This document shows positions 25,219-33,228 of a DNA stretch of 49,823 bases, piece after piece (the first letter of the stretch is position 1; each line of letters starts with the position of its first letter). Origin of the DNA: Novosphingobium marinum (lineage in GTDB: Bacteria > Pseudomonadota > Alphaproteobacteria > Sphingomonadales > Sphingomonadaceae); assembly GCF_013408095.1 (NCBI RefSeq), contig NZ_JACBZF010000011.1, positions 1-49,823 on the forward strand, given 5' to 3'. The position numbers and the translations under genes were made by a program. The notes below the pieces were generated by a model. The model saw only the letters and a program-made list of their open reading frames with translations, was not told where the DNA came from and did not search any database.

Positions 25219-26334
25219 ATGTGCATGAGTGAACACACATCCTCGCAGCCGCTTGTCGGTACGCTGCTCGCGCGTTTCGGGCTCAGGGCCAGTGCAGCAG
25301 AGAAGGCCCTTCCGGGAACCGTTGACGCCGCAAGGGAAAGGCGGCGCGAGATCATGGAGAAGGTGACAAGCTTTCTGCTGGACCAAGATCTCGAGATCAG
25401 TTCTACCAACCTGATCATTGCGCATGCGCTTGCCACAGGCATGGAACCCTCGCTCGCGCGCAAGATCGAGGCGCGCAAAGCCGCGGACGAGCCCATCTCC
25501 GGGGACTGGCTGCGCGAGCACTCTCAGGTTGTCGAGACGGCTTCAGAGCGAGAGAGCAGGACAGATGCCCTGCTGGGAAAACTGGATCGTGGGATCAACC
25601 AGTTTACAGAAACCACGAAATCAGCACGCTCGGCCACCCATGACTATGGCGGCGAACTGGAACAGCATATCGGAAAGCTCGATGCCGCGGCCAAAACCGG
25701 CGCGCTGTTTACCGAAATCGCAACTCTCGCAAAGACGATGCTCGAAAGGACCCGTCAGGCCGAGGAAGACATGCGAAGAAGCGAAAGCGAGGCGGCAAAT
25801 CTCAGACGCAACCTGAAACGAGCGCAGCGCGATGCCGAACTCGATCACCTTACCGGTCTGCCCAATCGTCGCGCGTTTGAAGCCCTGCTCGACCAACAAT
25901 ACCGGGAAGCACGCGCAGCCATCGAGCCGCTCAGCGTCGCGTTCTGCGACATCGATCATTTCAAGCGGATCAACGATACGCACGGACACGACACCGGTGA
26001 CAGGGTCATTCAGGCGGTCGCGGAATCGCTCTCCAGGACCGCGCATGAAAATTGTCATGTTGCCCGTCATGGAGGCGAGGAATTCGTGATGATATTCAGG
26101 AATTACTCAACGCAGGAAGCATGCGCCGCACTTGATGCGGTCCGAGAGCTCACCGCCCAGAAACGCTTCGTCAATCGCAAGACTGATGAGCCGATTGGCT
26201 CGGTAACATTCTCGGGCGGGGTGGCGAACATCTTCGGCTACGACAACCCTCGCGATGCCTTGAAGGCCGCTGACGAGGCGCTTTACGAGGCAAAGGTCTC
26301 CGGGCGCAACAGGATCGTAATTGCCTCGACCTGA
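25219..26334 (+). CDS. GGDEF-domain diguanylate cyclase
   Basis: A 371-residue cytoplasmic protein. Residues 1-190 are helical without a known sensor domain and end in a coiled coil (RTRQAEEDMRRSESEAANLRRNLKRAQRDA). Residues 200-365 form a GGDEF domain: DHLTGLPNRRAFEALL, FCDIDHFKRINDTHGHDTGD, the active-site loop RHGGEEFVMIF (GGEEF, competent to make cyclic di-GMP from GTP) and ADEALYEAKVSGRNRI. The usual inhibitory RxxD site before the loop is absent (HENC instead), so product inhibition at that site is not expected. The ATG at 25219 or 25225 may be used. It faces the PilZ-Flp pilin gene, 115 bases away, so signal source and presumed receptor are encoded side by side. Confidence 0.9.
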   Translation: MCMSEHTSSQPLVGTLLARFGLRASAAEKALPGTVDAARERRREIMEKVTSFLLDQDLEISSTNLIIAHALATGMEPSLARKIEARKAADEPISGDWLREHSQVVETASERESRTDALLGKLDRGINQFTETTKSARSATHDYGGELEQHIGKLDAAAKTGALFTEIATLAKTMLERTRQAEEDMRRSESEAANLRRNLKRAQRDAELDHLTGLPNRRAFEALLDQQYREARAAIEPLSVAFCDIDHFKRINDTHGHDTGDRVIQAVAESLSRTAHENCHVARHGGEEFVMIFRNYSTQEACAALDAVRELTAQKRFVNRKTDEPIGSVTFSGGVANIFGYDNPRDALKAADEALYEAKVSGRNRIVIAST

Positions 26335-26449
26335 GGCGAGGCATCAGCCTGCCTTCGCGCGGTACAAGCCGACCCAGCTGACAGATTGCCGCACCGGCAC
26401 GGAACTTCACCGCTAAAGCACTGCCTTGATACGGGTTGCAGAAAAGCGG

Positions 26450-26965
26450 CTACCGGGACTTCGACACTGCGGTAGAGACATCGTCGGAGAGCTTGTCCCA
26501 GTTATCCTGGTTTGCATCCCCCAGACCTGCGATGGCCGAGAAGGCAGCCACGGCGATCAGCGCGGCGATGAAACCGTATTCCACGCTCGCTGCCCCGCGA
26601 ATATCGAGGCCGAGCCCTGCGGGCTTCTGCTGGCTCGGATCGCGTATCGATAGATCGTGGTTGCTGGTCCTTGCATGCGACACGAACACATCAGGCATGG
26701 GATGGGTGAACTCAAGGCCCGCCTTGTCGTCTTCGACCCAGCGCACGATCGCTTCACCGCAAGCTTCACCGCGCCAGCAGATCTGAACGAACTGACCTGC
26801 CCGGAACGATGCGCTGCCCGCCGCCAGAGTGCAGTCGTGGCTCGTGACATCCTCGAATTGCGAGGTCTGCGTCCGCGCACGATCAGCCACGCGCTTTTCG
26901 CCTACTGTCGTATTCGGCTCGATATCGGTCAATGGCAGTCGTTCAAGAGCCAAAGGTCTCTCCAA
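26450..26965 (-). CDS. PilZ domain fused to Flp pilin (prepilin with PilZ leader)
   Basis: One uninterrupted 171-codon frame. Residues 26-100 form a PilZ domain: RVADR fits RxxxR, DVTSHD is a degenerate D-x-S-x-x-G, and GQFVQICWRG...AIVRWVEDDKAGLEFTHP closely parallels the two other PilZ proteins in this window. Residues 117-171 are a complete Flp-type pilin: LDIRG|AASVEYGFIAALIAVAAFSAIAGLG with the prepilin-peptidase site after Gly124, Glu at +5 and Tyr at +6. The predicted leader is therefore 124 residues instead of the usual 10-25, and TadV-type cleavage would free the PilZ domain in the cytoplasm. Start is uncertain: TTG at 26965, TTG four codons later, or GTG near residue 26. An internal Met90 could give a shorter product. 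Confidence 0.8.
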   Translation of the reverse strand: MERPLALERLPLTDIEPNTTVGEKRVADRARTQTSQFEDVTSHDCTLAAGSASFRAGQFVQICWRGEACGEAIVRWVEDDKAGLEFTHPMPDVFVSHARTSNHDLSIRDPSQQKPAGLGLDIRGAASVEYGFIAALIAVAAFSAIAGLGDANQDNWDKLSDDVSTAVSKSR

Positions 26966-27462
26966 ATGGAAGCTTGAGCGAGCCCATATCTTCCGGTCTT
27001 TTGGTTAATTAAACGTTGGGCCTGGCCATTTTCATCAAAGCGCCCTCGTCTTTACGCCAAATTAACCATGGCGCCCTAAATCTACTACCAAGGTTTTTCC
27101 GGACCAGTGAGGTCTCCTGAGCGCCCGGCGGCAAATGCAGCGCGCCGGGCGCTATTTTCGTTGCCTGGTTAACGGTCTGTGAGGCATTTGCCTTTACCAC
27201 AGCGCGTGCGGCAATTGTGCCGCATGGTACCCTCAGATGGGTCCGGTGTCGGTAAAGGTGCCGGACCCAACTACCTGCAAGATTGTGCTGCTTTTTCATG
27301 GTGACGCAGATGGAGCTAACGCCAAGCCTAAGATCAGGCATCGCCCGCCTTTTCGGCAACGGATTTTCCCGCGGCCAAGCCTGCTCCTCGCATGGCCGGA
27401 TGCGGAATTCGCTCGTTTCAAGCGACGCCAGGAGCACAAGCGAAGTCTCGTTGGAGGCAACC
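26966..27462. other. Intergenic region with terminator
   Basis: It holds the presumed promoter of the PilZ-Flp gene on the - strand (AT-rich TTGGTTAATTAAACG near 27000), a strong hairpin at 27120-27159 and the leader of the following small gene. A weaker hairpin (GGACC-AGTGA-GGTCT) lies just before the strong one, so a small RNA ending at 27159 is conceivable. Confidence 0.4.
27120..27159 (+). terminator. Hairpin terminator
   Basis: AGCGCCCGGCG and CGCCGGGCGCT form a perfect 11-base stem with a 12-base loop, followed by ATTTTCG. The short T run makes it a plausible intrinsic terminator on the + strand. No annotated + strand gene ends just before it, so it may end a small RNA. Confidence 0.6.
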
Positions 27463-27708
27463 ATGGAACGGCTCGAGAACGCGTTCAACCTTTATGAATG
27501 TGGGCGTATCTCGCTCGAAAGATTCGAGGGACTGGTCCTTGCCGAGCAACAGGCGCTGGCCCGCGCGCAGTCGATGCATCATGCCATCATGGATGACTGC
27601 CAAACAAGCGTAGCCCAGGAGGTTGATCAGGCGCTTGCCGCCGTCAACTGGTGCCTCACCTGGGTGACTGGTCAAGCTGACCATAGCGAGCAACAGCCTC
27701 TGCAGTAA
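27463..27708 (+). CDS. Small conserved-looking protein, function unknown
   Basis: An 81-residue mostly helical protein (MERLENAFNLYECGRISLERFEGLV, then AEQQALARAQSMHHAIMDD) with good coding character. The frame is open from 27283, but the ATG at 27463 has a strong ribosome site (GGAGG, five bases away) and the upstream residues are not protein-like. It has no membrane segment and no recognised family. It stands alone on the + strand between the PilZ-Flp gene and the chaperone-usher operon. Confidence 0.6.
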   Translation: MERLENAFNLYECGRISLERFEGLVLAEQQALARAQSMHHAIMDDCQTSVAQEVDQALAAVNWCLTWVTGQADHSEQQPLQ

Positions 27709-28213
27709 GCATCGCTACTTCGGAAGGGTTCCGGGATATATCCCTATTGGATACCCCGTTTGTTCACAGTCACCTCGAGGCACAACCCGGTTCCTGTCGC
27801 GCCAGACAGCCAATCGGGACCTTACTTCTCAAGACTGTCGCGATCCAGGTCGCCTGCCGGTAGTGTGATCAGCCAGGGCCCTCACACCGCCGAACTTCAA
27901 GCGGGCACGTTTACGTTTGTTGCCTTGCTGCGGCGAGCCTTGGAAGATCATACACAATACTGATGCAATGCTTTGCGGCGGCGCCTGACATCTTCCCAGC
28001 GACTCGGGTCGGCTGCCGCCTCTGTTCTAGCATAGCCCTGCACAGGTCACAGCCCTGTTTCAATTTGGGACACGCGATGAAAGGGGATGGCGAAAGTTCG
28101 TTAGTTTTCAGTTAGTTTTTCGACCAACTTGATCGATGCTTTGAAGGTAGCCGAAGTCCTCGACTCTTGGAGAAATTCGGCGTAATTCTCAGGTTAACAA
28201 CGTATTAACCAGT
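27709..28213. promoter_or_regulatory. Upstream region of the chaperone-usher operon
   Basis: About 500 bases without a convincing gene. The last 130 bases are AT-rich (GTTAGTTTTCAGTTAGTTTTTCG, a near-direct repeat, split here around 28100-28120) and end in GGTTAACAACGTATTAACC, itself an imperfect palindrome (GGTTAA...TTAACC, 28192-28209). They likely hold the operon promoter and regulator sites. The 67-codon frame at 27760 looks spurious. Confidence 0.45.
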
Positions 28214-28229
28214 ATGTTCGGGGGAACAT
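28214..28229 (+). promoter_or_regulatory. Hairpin over ribosome site of first pilin gene
   Basis: ATGTTC-GGGG-GAACAT is a perfect 6-base stem with a 4-base loop that ends exactly at the ATG of the first spore-coat-U gene. The purine-rich ribosome site (GGGGGAA) lies in the loop and 3' arm, so folding would hide it. This could give translational or temperature control. Confidence 0.45.
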
Positions 28230-28775
28230 ATGAGAGGGGCTTTCAAGACAGCGACCTGGATGGCGTTTTCGCTCGGGGTCATTGCGTGTCCCGGTATTTC
28301 GCAAGCCGACGCGATTTCCGATGCCCGTGAAATCGAACTCGTAGTTCAGGGCAGCATTCGCCAGCAGTGCGCGATCGGTTCGATCGGCGATATGGATTTC
28401 GGTAATCTCGAGCGTCGCGGCCTCGGAGCGGAAGCCCGCGTCGCCTTTCACTGCAACATGCCTTTCACGATGATGATCGAAGCGCAGAACGGCGCGCTGG
28501 CAAACACGCTCATGCCGAGCGGACAAGGCCCGTATAGTGGTTCGCTGCCCTACTCGCTCAGCGTCGAAATGCCGTTGCGCCACCCGACCAGCCAGACCAT
28601 CACCCGCAGTTTTTCGAGCCGTCAGCTCCAGGCCGGCGGTTCGATCTCGAGCAATGGTGGTATCGCGACCGACGGCATGCTGCTGTCGGTCGAGCTTGGA
28701 CAACCCTCGGGTGAAGCCGGATTGCTGGCGGGCGACTATGCCGAGACGATCACGATCACAGTATCGCCCAGTTAA
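28230..28775 (+). CDS. Spore coat U (SCPU) domain pilin
   Basis: A 181-residue secreted protein. The signal peptide runs to about SQADA. The mature part has the SCPU/archaic pilin pattern: CAIGSIGDMDFGNLERRGLGAEARVAFHCN near the start, with two cysteines likely forming the conserved disulfide, and a C-terminal LLAGDYAETITITVSP strand used for donor-strand exchange with the chaperone and next subunit. It is the first gene of a chaperone-usher operon and probably a pilin subunit exported through the usher downstream. Confidence 0.85.
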   Translation: MRGAFKTATWMAFSLGVIACPGISQADAISDAREIELVVQGSIRQQCAIGSIGDMDFGNLERRGLGAEARVAFHCNMPFTMMIEAQNGALANTLMPSGQGPYSGSLPYSLSVEMPLRHPTSQTITRSFSSRQLQAGGSISSNGGIATDGMLLSVELGQPSGEAGLLAGDYAETITITVSPS

Positions 28776-28919
28776 CAGGGTTTGGCCGCTTTTTGGTCGC
28801 GGCCGAATGAAAGGAAGATCATGGCACCGAATGGCTTCCTGCCCCCCCACGGATCGGTGCAAAACTGTACGTCGTACCCTGTCGCGCTGGCAGGCCGGCA
28901 AAAGCCAGGAGTAGCTAAC

Positions 28920-29681
28920 ATGAAAACCTTGTTTCGCGGCGCTGTCGCCGCTGTCGCCCTTGTCTCGATGAGCGGTGTCGCTCATGCGCAGACCAACGAA
29001 CGCCATTATGCGGGTATAATCCCGATTGTGAACATTCCTTATACGAGTACCAACCCGAGCGGCCTCGCACTTCTTGGTCTCGAAGTCGGACTTTTGGCGG
29101 GTGTCGGAACCCGTTACACGGCCGAAGCAGATGCGCCCAGCAACACGACGACTGCCACGCCGACGGTTACAGTTGCCTTCAACCTGAGCGGCACGGTAAC
29201 GAAGGATTGCTCGTTTTATGCAGGTAACAACGCGAATGCCACCAATATCGATTTCGGCGTGATCGGTGTTCGCACTGGCAACAACGAAAATGTCAACGAC
29301 GCATTTGACATGGTCGGTCCGGCAGAAGCCGAAATCGAATCGCTCACCGCTGGCTGCAACTTCAACAACACGGTTTCGCTTGCCAAGACCAATGGCATCC
29401 AGGGCATGGTGAACACCGCCCCCGGTGGCTATGATACCAATGAGTTCCAGGCAAATATTCCTTACGAGGTTGATGCCGCCTGGACCGGTGTTGCGCAGAA
29501 TGCTGTAACCACGGGTTCCCCGCAGAGCCTTTCGGTTGCTACCAATCAGGGCTCGAACAGCATTGGTCAGGGCGCATGGCGCTCGGCGATGCAGATCGAC
29601 ATCAACGCCCCGGTGGCGCCGCTGGCGCTCGTCGCCGGCACCTATCAGGATACGCTGACGCTGACGCTCAGCGCCATCTGA
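28920..29681 (+). CDS. SCPU-type major pilin candidate
   Basis: A 253-residue exported protein. Signal peptide MKTLFRGAVAAVALVSMSGVAHAQ. The mature protein is Asn/Thr/Gly-rich with the SCPU-like segments TVAFNLSGTVTKDCSFYAG, NIDFGVIGVRTG and the C-terminal strand LVAGTYQDTLTLTLSAI, parallel to the previous subunit. The open frame extends upstream to 28782, but the ATG at 28920 begins a classic signal peptide and follows GGAG. By position and composition it may be the main shaft subunit. It is followed 107 bases later by the chaperone gene. Confidence 0.82.
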   Translation: MKTLFRGAVAAVALVSMSGVAHAQTNERHYAGIIPIVNIPYTSTNPSGLALLGLEVGLLAGVGTRYTAEADAPSNTTTATPTVTVAFNLSGTVTKDCSFYAGNNANATNIDFGVIGVRTGNNENVNDAFDMVGPAEAEIESLTAGCNFNNTVSLAKTNGIQGMVNTAPGGYDTNEFQANIPYEVDAAWTGVAQNAVTTGSPQSLSVATNQGSNSIGQGAWRSAMQIDINAPVAPLALVAGTYQDTLTLTLSAI

Positions 29682-29788
29682 TCCGATGACATGATCCTGG
29701 AGAAAGGGGGAAGAGCGATCTTTCCCCTTTTTTCACGAGTCGATGGCATCAAGAGCCCGGATCACTCGGGGCTGGAGAGTACATTTCA

Positions 29789-30577
29789 ATGCAAAGCTGG
29801 AAACATCTCGGGCGGGCGATTCTGGCCACGATAGCGAGCCTGAGCCTGTGTGCTCCTGCATCGGCCATGCGCGTTTCGCCGATGGTGATCGAAATGGAAT
29901 CCCGCGGCAGCGACTCCGTCGCGCGGGTAGAAGTGCAGAACGTGAACGAAGGCAACCTTGCTTTCGAGGCGCGCATCCTGCGCATGGAGATCGACGAATC
30001 TGGCAAGATCGTCGAAACACCAGCTGACGACCAGTTCCTTGTCTTCCCCCCGCAAGGTGTATTGCCCGCCGGCGGTCGCCAGGTTGTCCGGTTGCAATGG
30101 GTCGGAGACCCGACACTCGCGGCCTCGCAAGCTTACTATGTGTCGATAAACCAGCTCCCTGTGAAACTTGCGCCAGGGACAACCGAAAGCGTCGCGGCGC
30201 AGGTACAGGTGCTCTATCACATGCGCGCGCTCGCCGTTGTGGCGCCTCCCGGCGCCAAGCCTGATGTTGAGACAACGCTTGTTCGCTCGGTCCTCGTCGA
30301 GTTGCCGACGAAGGAGGGAGAGGAAGCCCGTCCGCCGGTTAATGTGGTCGAGATCAGGCTCAAGAACTCCGGTCGCCGTCACGCCATGATGTCCAATTTT
30401 GGGTGGCGGCTCGAAGGTTTCGACGCAAACGGCGACCCCTTGCGCGTCGATGTGTCGGCCGAAGAACTGAACCAGGCAGTCGGAACGGGCTATGTTCCGG
30501 CACTCGGCGAGCGCACGTTCCTCCTTCCTGTGTCCGGGTTCGGGCCGCAGCCGATGCGTCTGCTGTTTACCCAGTGA
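29789..30577 (+). CDS. Periplasmic pilus chaperone (PapD-like)
   Basis: A 262-residue protein. Signal peptide ends near APASA. The first Ig-like domain has MRVSPMVIEMESRG, RVEVQNVNEGNLAFEARI, FLVFPPQGVLPAGGRQVVRLQWVGDP and YYVSINQLPVKL, the pattern of pilus chaperones whose basic cleft residues hold subunits by their exposed strand. The second domain carries LKNSGRRHAMMSNFGWRL. It would fold the SCPU subunits in the periplasm and hand them to the usher encoded next. Its stop overlaps the usher start (GTGA). Confidence 0.88.
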   Translation: MQSWKHLGRAILATIASLSLCAPASAMRVSPMVIEMESRGSDSVARVEVQNVNEGNLAFEARILRMEIDESGKIVETPADDQFLVFPPQGVLPAGGRQVVRLQWVGDPTLAASQAYYVSINQLPVKLAPGTTESVAAQVQVLYHMRALAVVAPPGAKPDVETTLVRSVLVELPTKEGEEARPPVNVVEIRLKNSGRRHAMMSNFGWRLEGFDANGDPLRVDVSAEELNQAVGTGYVPALGERTFLLPVSGFGPQPMRLLFTQ

Positions 30578-33216
30578 AACGCGGTGTTCTCCTGGGATCC
30601 GTCGCAATTGCGGCATTCTGGGCTCCAGAAGCGCTAGCCCAGGTTTCGATTCCCTTGCCACAGAGCTCGGGACCGGCACAGGACAGCGCCCAACTCCCCG
30701 TGGACGAGGGTACCACGGTCGTCATTCCCTTGCCGTCGGACACGCCCGCGGAACCACGCGATGCCGGGCCTGCCCCGACGACACCAACGGTTCCCCTGGG
30801 GCCTCACGGTCGGCCCGACATCAACCCCTACGAACGCGACATCGACATGACGGTGCCGCTGACCTTCCAGAACCGCAGCCTTGGCGACGTCCCGCTGAAG
30901 CTCACGTACGACGACCGCTACCTGATCGAGACCGAAGCGTTCGTTCGTCTCATGCGCACTGTTCTCAACGATGACGCTCGAGCAGCTCTTGCCGAACACC
31001 TGCAGGGACAGGAATCGTTCAGCCCCGAAGATCTCGTCGGCACAGGCGTTTCGCTTACTTATGATCCCAGCAGCCTGTCGGTGGTGGTGGTCGACGTGGA
31101 GCCCGAACAACGCGCAGTCCGCAACCTCTTCGCGCCGCCCCGCGACGATCTTGATGACGTCAATCTCGCACCTGCTCAATTCTCTGGCTATCTCAACCTC
31201 AACGTCATCCAGACCTATGTCTGGGAAGCCGACAACACTGATCCGCCGACGATCAACTTAGATGGCGCAATCAGGTGGGGGCGGATTGTCTTCGAGGGCG
31301 ATGCCCAGCTTGGCGAACGCTTCGGTCTGGAGGGAAGCGGGTATCGCTTCGAACGCAATTATGCTCGTCTTGTTTATGACGAGCCTGAGGACTACCGGCG
31401 GTGGCTCCTCGGCGATCTCGATGTCGAGACCCGCGGCCTGCAGTCCTATGTTCGCATGGGAGGTGTAGGCGTCATACGCCAGCAGCGGCGTTTCAATACA
31501 TTCCGGGCAGCCGTGCTCCAGGCAAATCGGCAGCTTGTCGTGCAGCGTGAATCGACGGTCCGCTTCCTGCGAAACGGGTCGCTCTACCGCGAAATGCGAC
31601 TGCAGCCTGGTCGTTATGACTTCAGCGCCCTGCCCCTTCTTTCTGGAAGCAACGACGTCCAGATCGAGGTCTATGACAATAGCGGGCGCGTCCAGTCGCT
31701 ATCGTATCAGCAGTATCTCGATCCCATCGACCTCGACCCCGGCGACTATGAATATGGTGCATTCCTTGGCCCAACCAGCCGCAGGATCGGAGGCGCACCC
31801 GACTACAACGGAAAGATCGCCTTCTCCGGCTTCTACAGGAAAGCCTTTTTCAACCGGCCTTCGATCGGGGTCGGGTTGCAACTCAGCGAAGAAGTCCAGA
31901 TGGCTTCCGGACAGACGCAGTTCGTGCTCGGCAATGGCGGCAGGCTGCTTTTCGATGCGGCGGTCAGCAACTCGCAGCTTGCCGATGTGGGATTTGCAGG
32001 CGGCGCGAGTTACGAGCATTTCTTTGACCGCGGCGGCCTTGCGGATACGTTGACGATCCGCGCGGACTATCTATCCAATGATTTTGCTACGTTAGGTAAT
32101 CCGGAAGCCTTCAATTCCAGTTCGGTGTCATTATCAGCGCAATACACACGACAATTCAGCTTCCGCTTTATCGGCACGCTCAACGGATCTTACCTCAAGG
32201 GAAGAGGCGACGTCGAAGACAGCTATCGCCTGGGTGCGACTGGCTACTATCGCCTGAACAGCAGGTGGAGCTTTCGTGCCGGCGTCGATTATACCAGGAT
32301 CTCATCATCTTTCTCGCGTGGCAGCGGCTTTGGTGCGAATATCGCCCTGGTGTTTCAACCGGACTATCGCCGTCGTGCCGAGGCGCGCTACGAAACCCGC
32401 GACAATCTGGCCGAATTGTCCTATACGCAGAGCAGTCTGAACCAGCTAAACAGTCTTGGTTTCGGCGGTCTGGTATCCCGGCAGGATGGTAGCGCACGTG
32501 CGCTCGGCTACGTATCCTACGCTGCCAATCGCTTTGATGCTTCGCTAAGCCATTCCACTTTCGGTCCGAGTATCGAGGATCTCGCCGACCTCAATGCGAC
32601 GACCCTGCGTGTCGGAACTTCGCTTGCCTTTGCAGGAGGTCAATTCGGCATCGGACGGCGGATCAACGACAGTTTCATGCTGCTTCATCCGCACAAGAAT
32701 TTGAAGGGCAGAAGCGTCGTTGCCGGCCAATCGATCGCCGAGAACGATTACGTAGCCAAGAGCGGTGCACTTGGTGCTGCCGTAAATAATACCCTCGGGT
32801 CGTATTTCACCCAATCGGTACAGTATGACGTCGAGAGCCCTCCCCCCGGCTACGACACCGGCCCCGGCGTCGTGCGCGTCCACCCGCCTTACAAGAGCGG
32901 GTATGCGCTGCGGGTTGGAACAGATGCATTCGTAAGCGCAATGGGTACACTCATGCTCACTGCCGAAGAACCGGTCTCGCTCATCGGAGGCCGGGTCTCA
33001 CTGCAGGATGTCGGCGAAGGCGATGATCCCAGGCCCATTCCCTTCTTCACGAACTCGGTCGGACGTTTTGCGATAGCCAATCTGCTTCCCGGGCGCCGAT
33101 ACGTAGTAGAAACCTATGGGCCGAAGGGAACGATCGACAGGAGTTTCGAGTTCGTCGTGCCCGAAGACACCGATGGTCTGGTTGATCTCGGTACCATCCG
33201 CCCGGGAAGAAATTGA
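30574..33216 (+). CDS. Outer-membrane usher of archaic chaperone-usher pilus
   Basis: About 880 residues. Signal peptide KRGVLLGSVAIAAFWAPEALA, then a Pro/Thr-rich linker. The N-terminal chaperone-binding domain carries MTVPLTFQNRSLGDVPLKLTYDDRYLIE. A 24-strand-type barrel follows with FDAAVSNSQLADVGFAGGASYEHFF and Tyr/Phe-alternating strands. C-terminal plug-type domains include ALRVGTDAFVSAMGTL and GRFAIANLLPGRRYVVETYG. The start is the GTG at 30574, overlapping the chaperone stop; the longer frame from 30403 only shadows the chaperone gene. Ushers form the pore through which the pilus is assembled. Confidence 0.88.
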   Translation: MKRGVLLGSVAIAAFWAPEALAQVSIPLPQSSGPAQDSAQLPVDEGTTVVIPLPSDTPAEPRDAGPAPTTPTVPLGPHGRPDINPYERDIDMTVPLTFQNRSLGDVPLKLTYDDRYLIETEAFVRLMRTVLNDDARAALAEHLQGQESFSPEDLVGTGVSLTYDPSSLSVVVVDVEPEQRAVRNLFAPPRDDLDDVNLAPAQFSGYLNLNVIQTYVWEADNTDPPTINLDGAIRWGRIVFEGDAQLGERFGLEGSGYRFERNYARLVYDEPEDYRRWLLGDLDVETRGLQSYVRMGGVGVIRQQRRFNTFRAAVLQANRQLVVQRESTVRFLRNGSLYREMRLQPGRYDFSALPLLSGSNDVQIEVYDNSGRVQSLSYQQYLDPIDLDPGDYEYGAFLGPTSRRIGGAPDYNGKIAFSGFYRKAFFNRPSIGVGLQLSEEVQMASGQTQFVLGNGGRLLFDAAVSNSQLADVGFAGGASYEHFFDRGGLADTLTIRADYLSNDFATLGNPEAFNSSSVSLSAQYTRQFSFRFIGTLNGSYLKGRGDVEDSYRLGATGYYRLNSRWSFRAGVDYTRISSSFSRGSGFGANIALVFQPDYRRRAEARYETRDNLAELSYTQSSLNQLNSLGFGGLVSRQDGSARALGYVSYAANRFDASLSHSTFGPSIEDLADLNATTLRVGTSLAFAGGQFGIGRRINDSFMLLHPHKNLKGRSVVAGQSIAENDYVAKSGALGAAVNNTLGSYFTQSVQYDVESPPPGYDTGPGVVRVHPPYKSGYALRVGTDAFVSAMGTLMLTAEEPVSLIGGRVSLQDVGEGDDPRPIPFFTNSVGRFAIANLLPGRRYVVETYGPKGTIDRSFEFVVPEDTDGLVDLGTIRPGRN

Positions 33217-33228
33217 CAGGAGGTGACC

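Noticed and set aside
28782..28919. Upstream extension of the second pilin gene
   Set aside because: The ATG at 28920 begins a textbook signal peptide after GGAG; the extension would bury it inside the protein.
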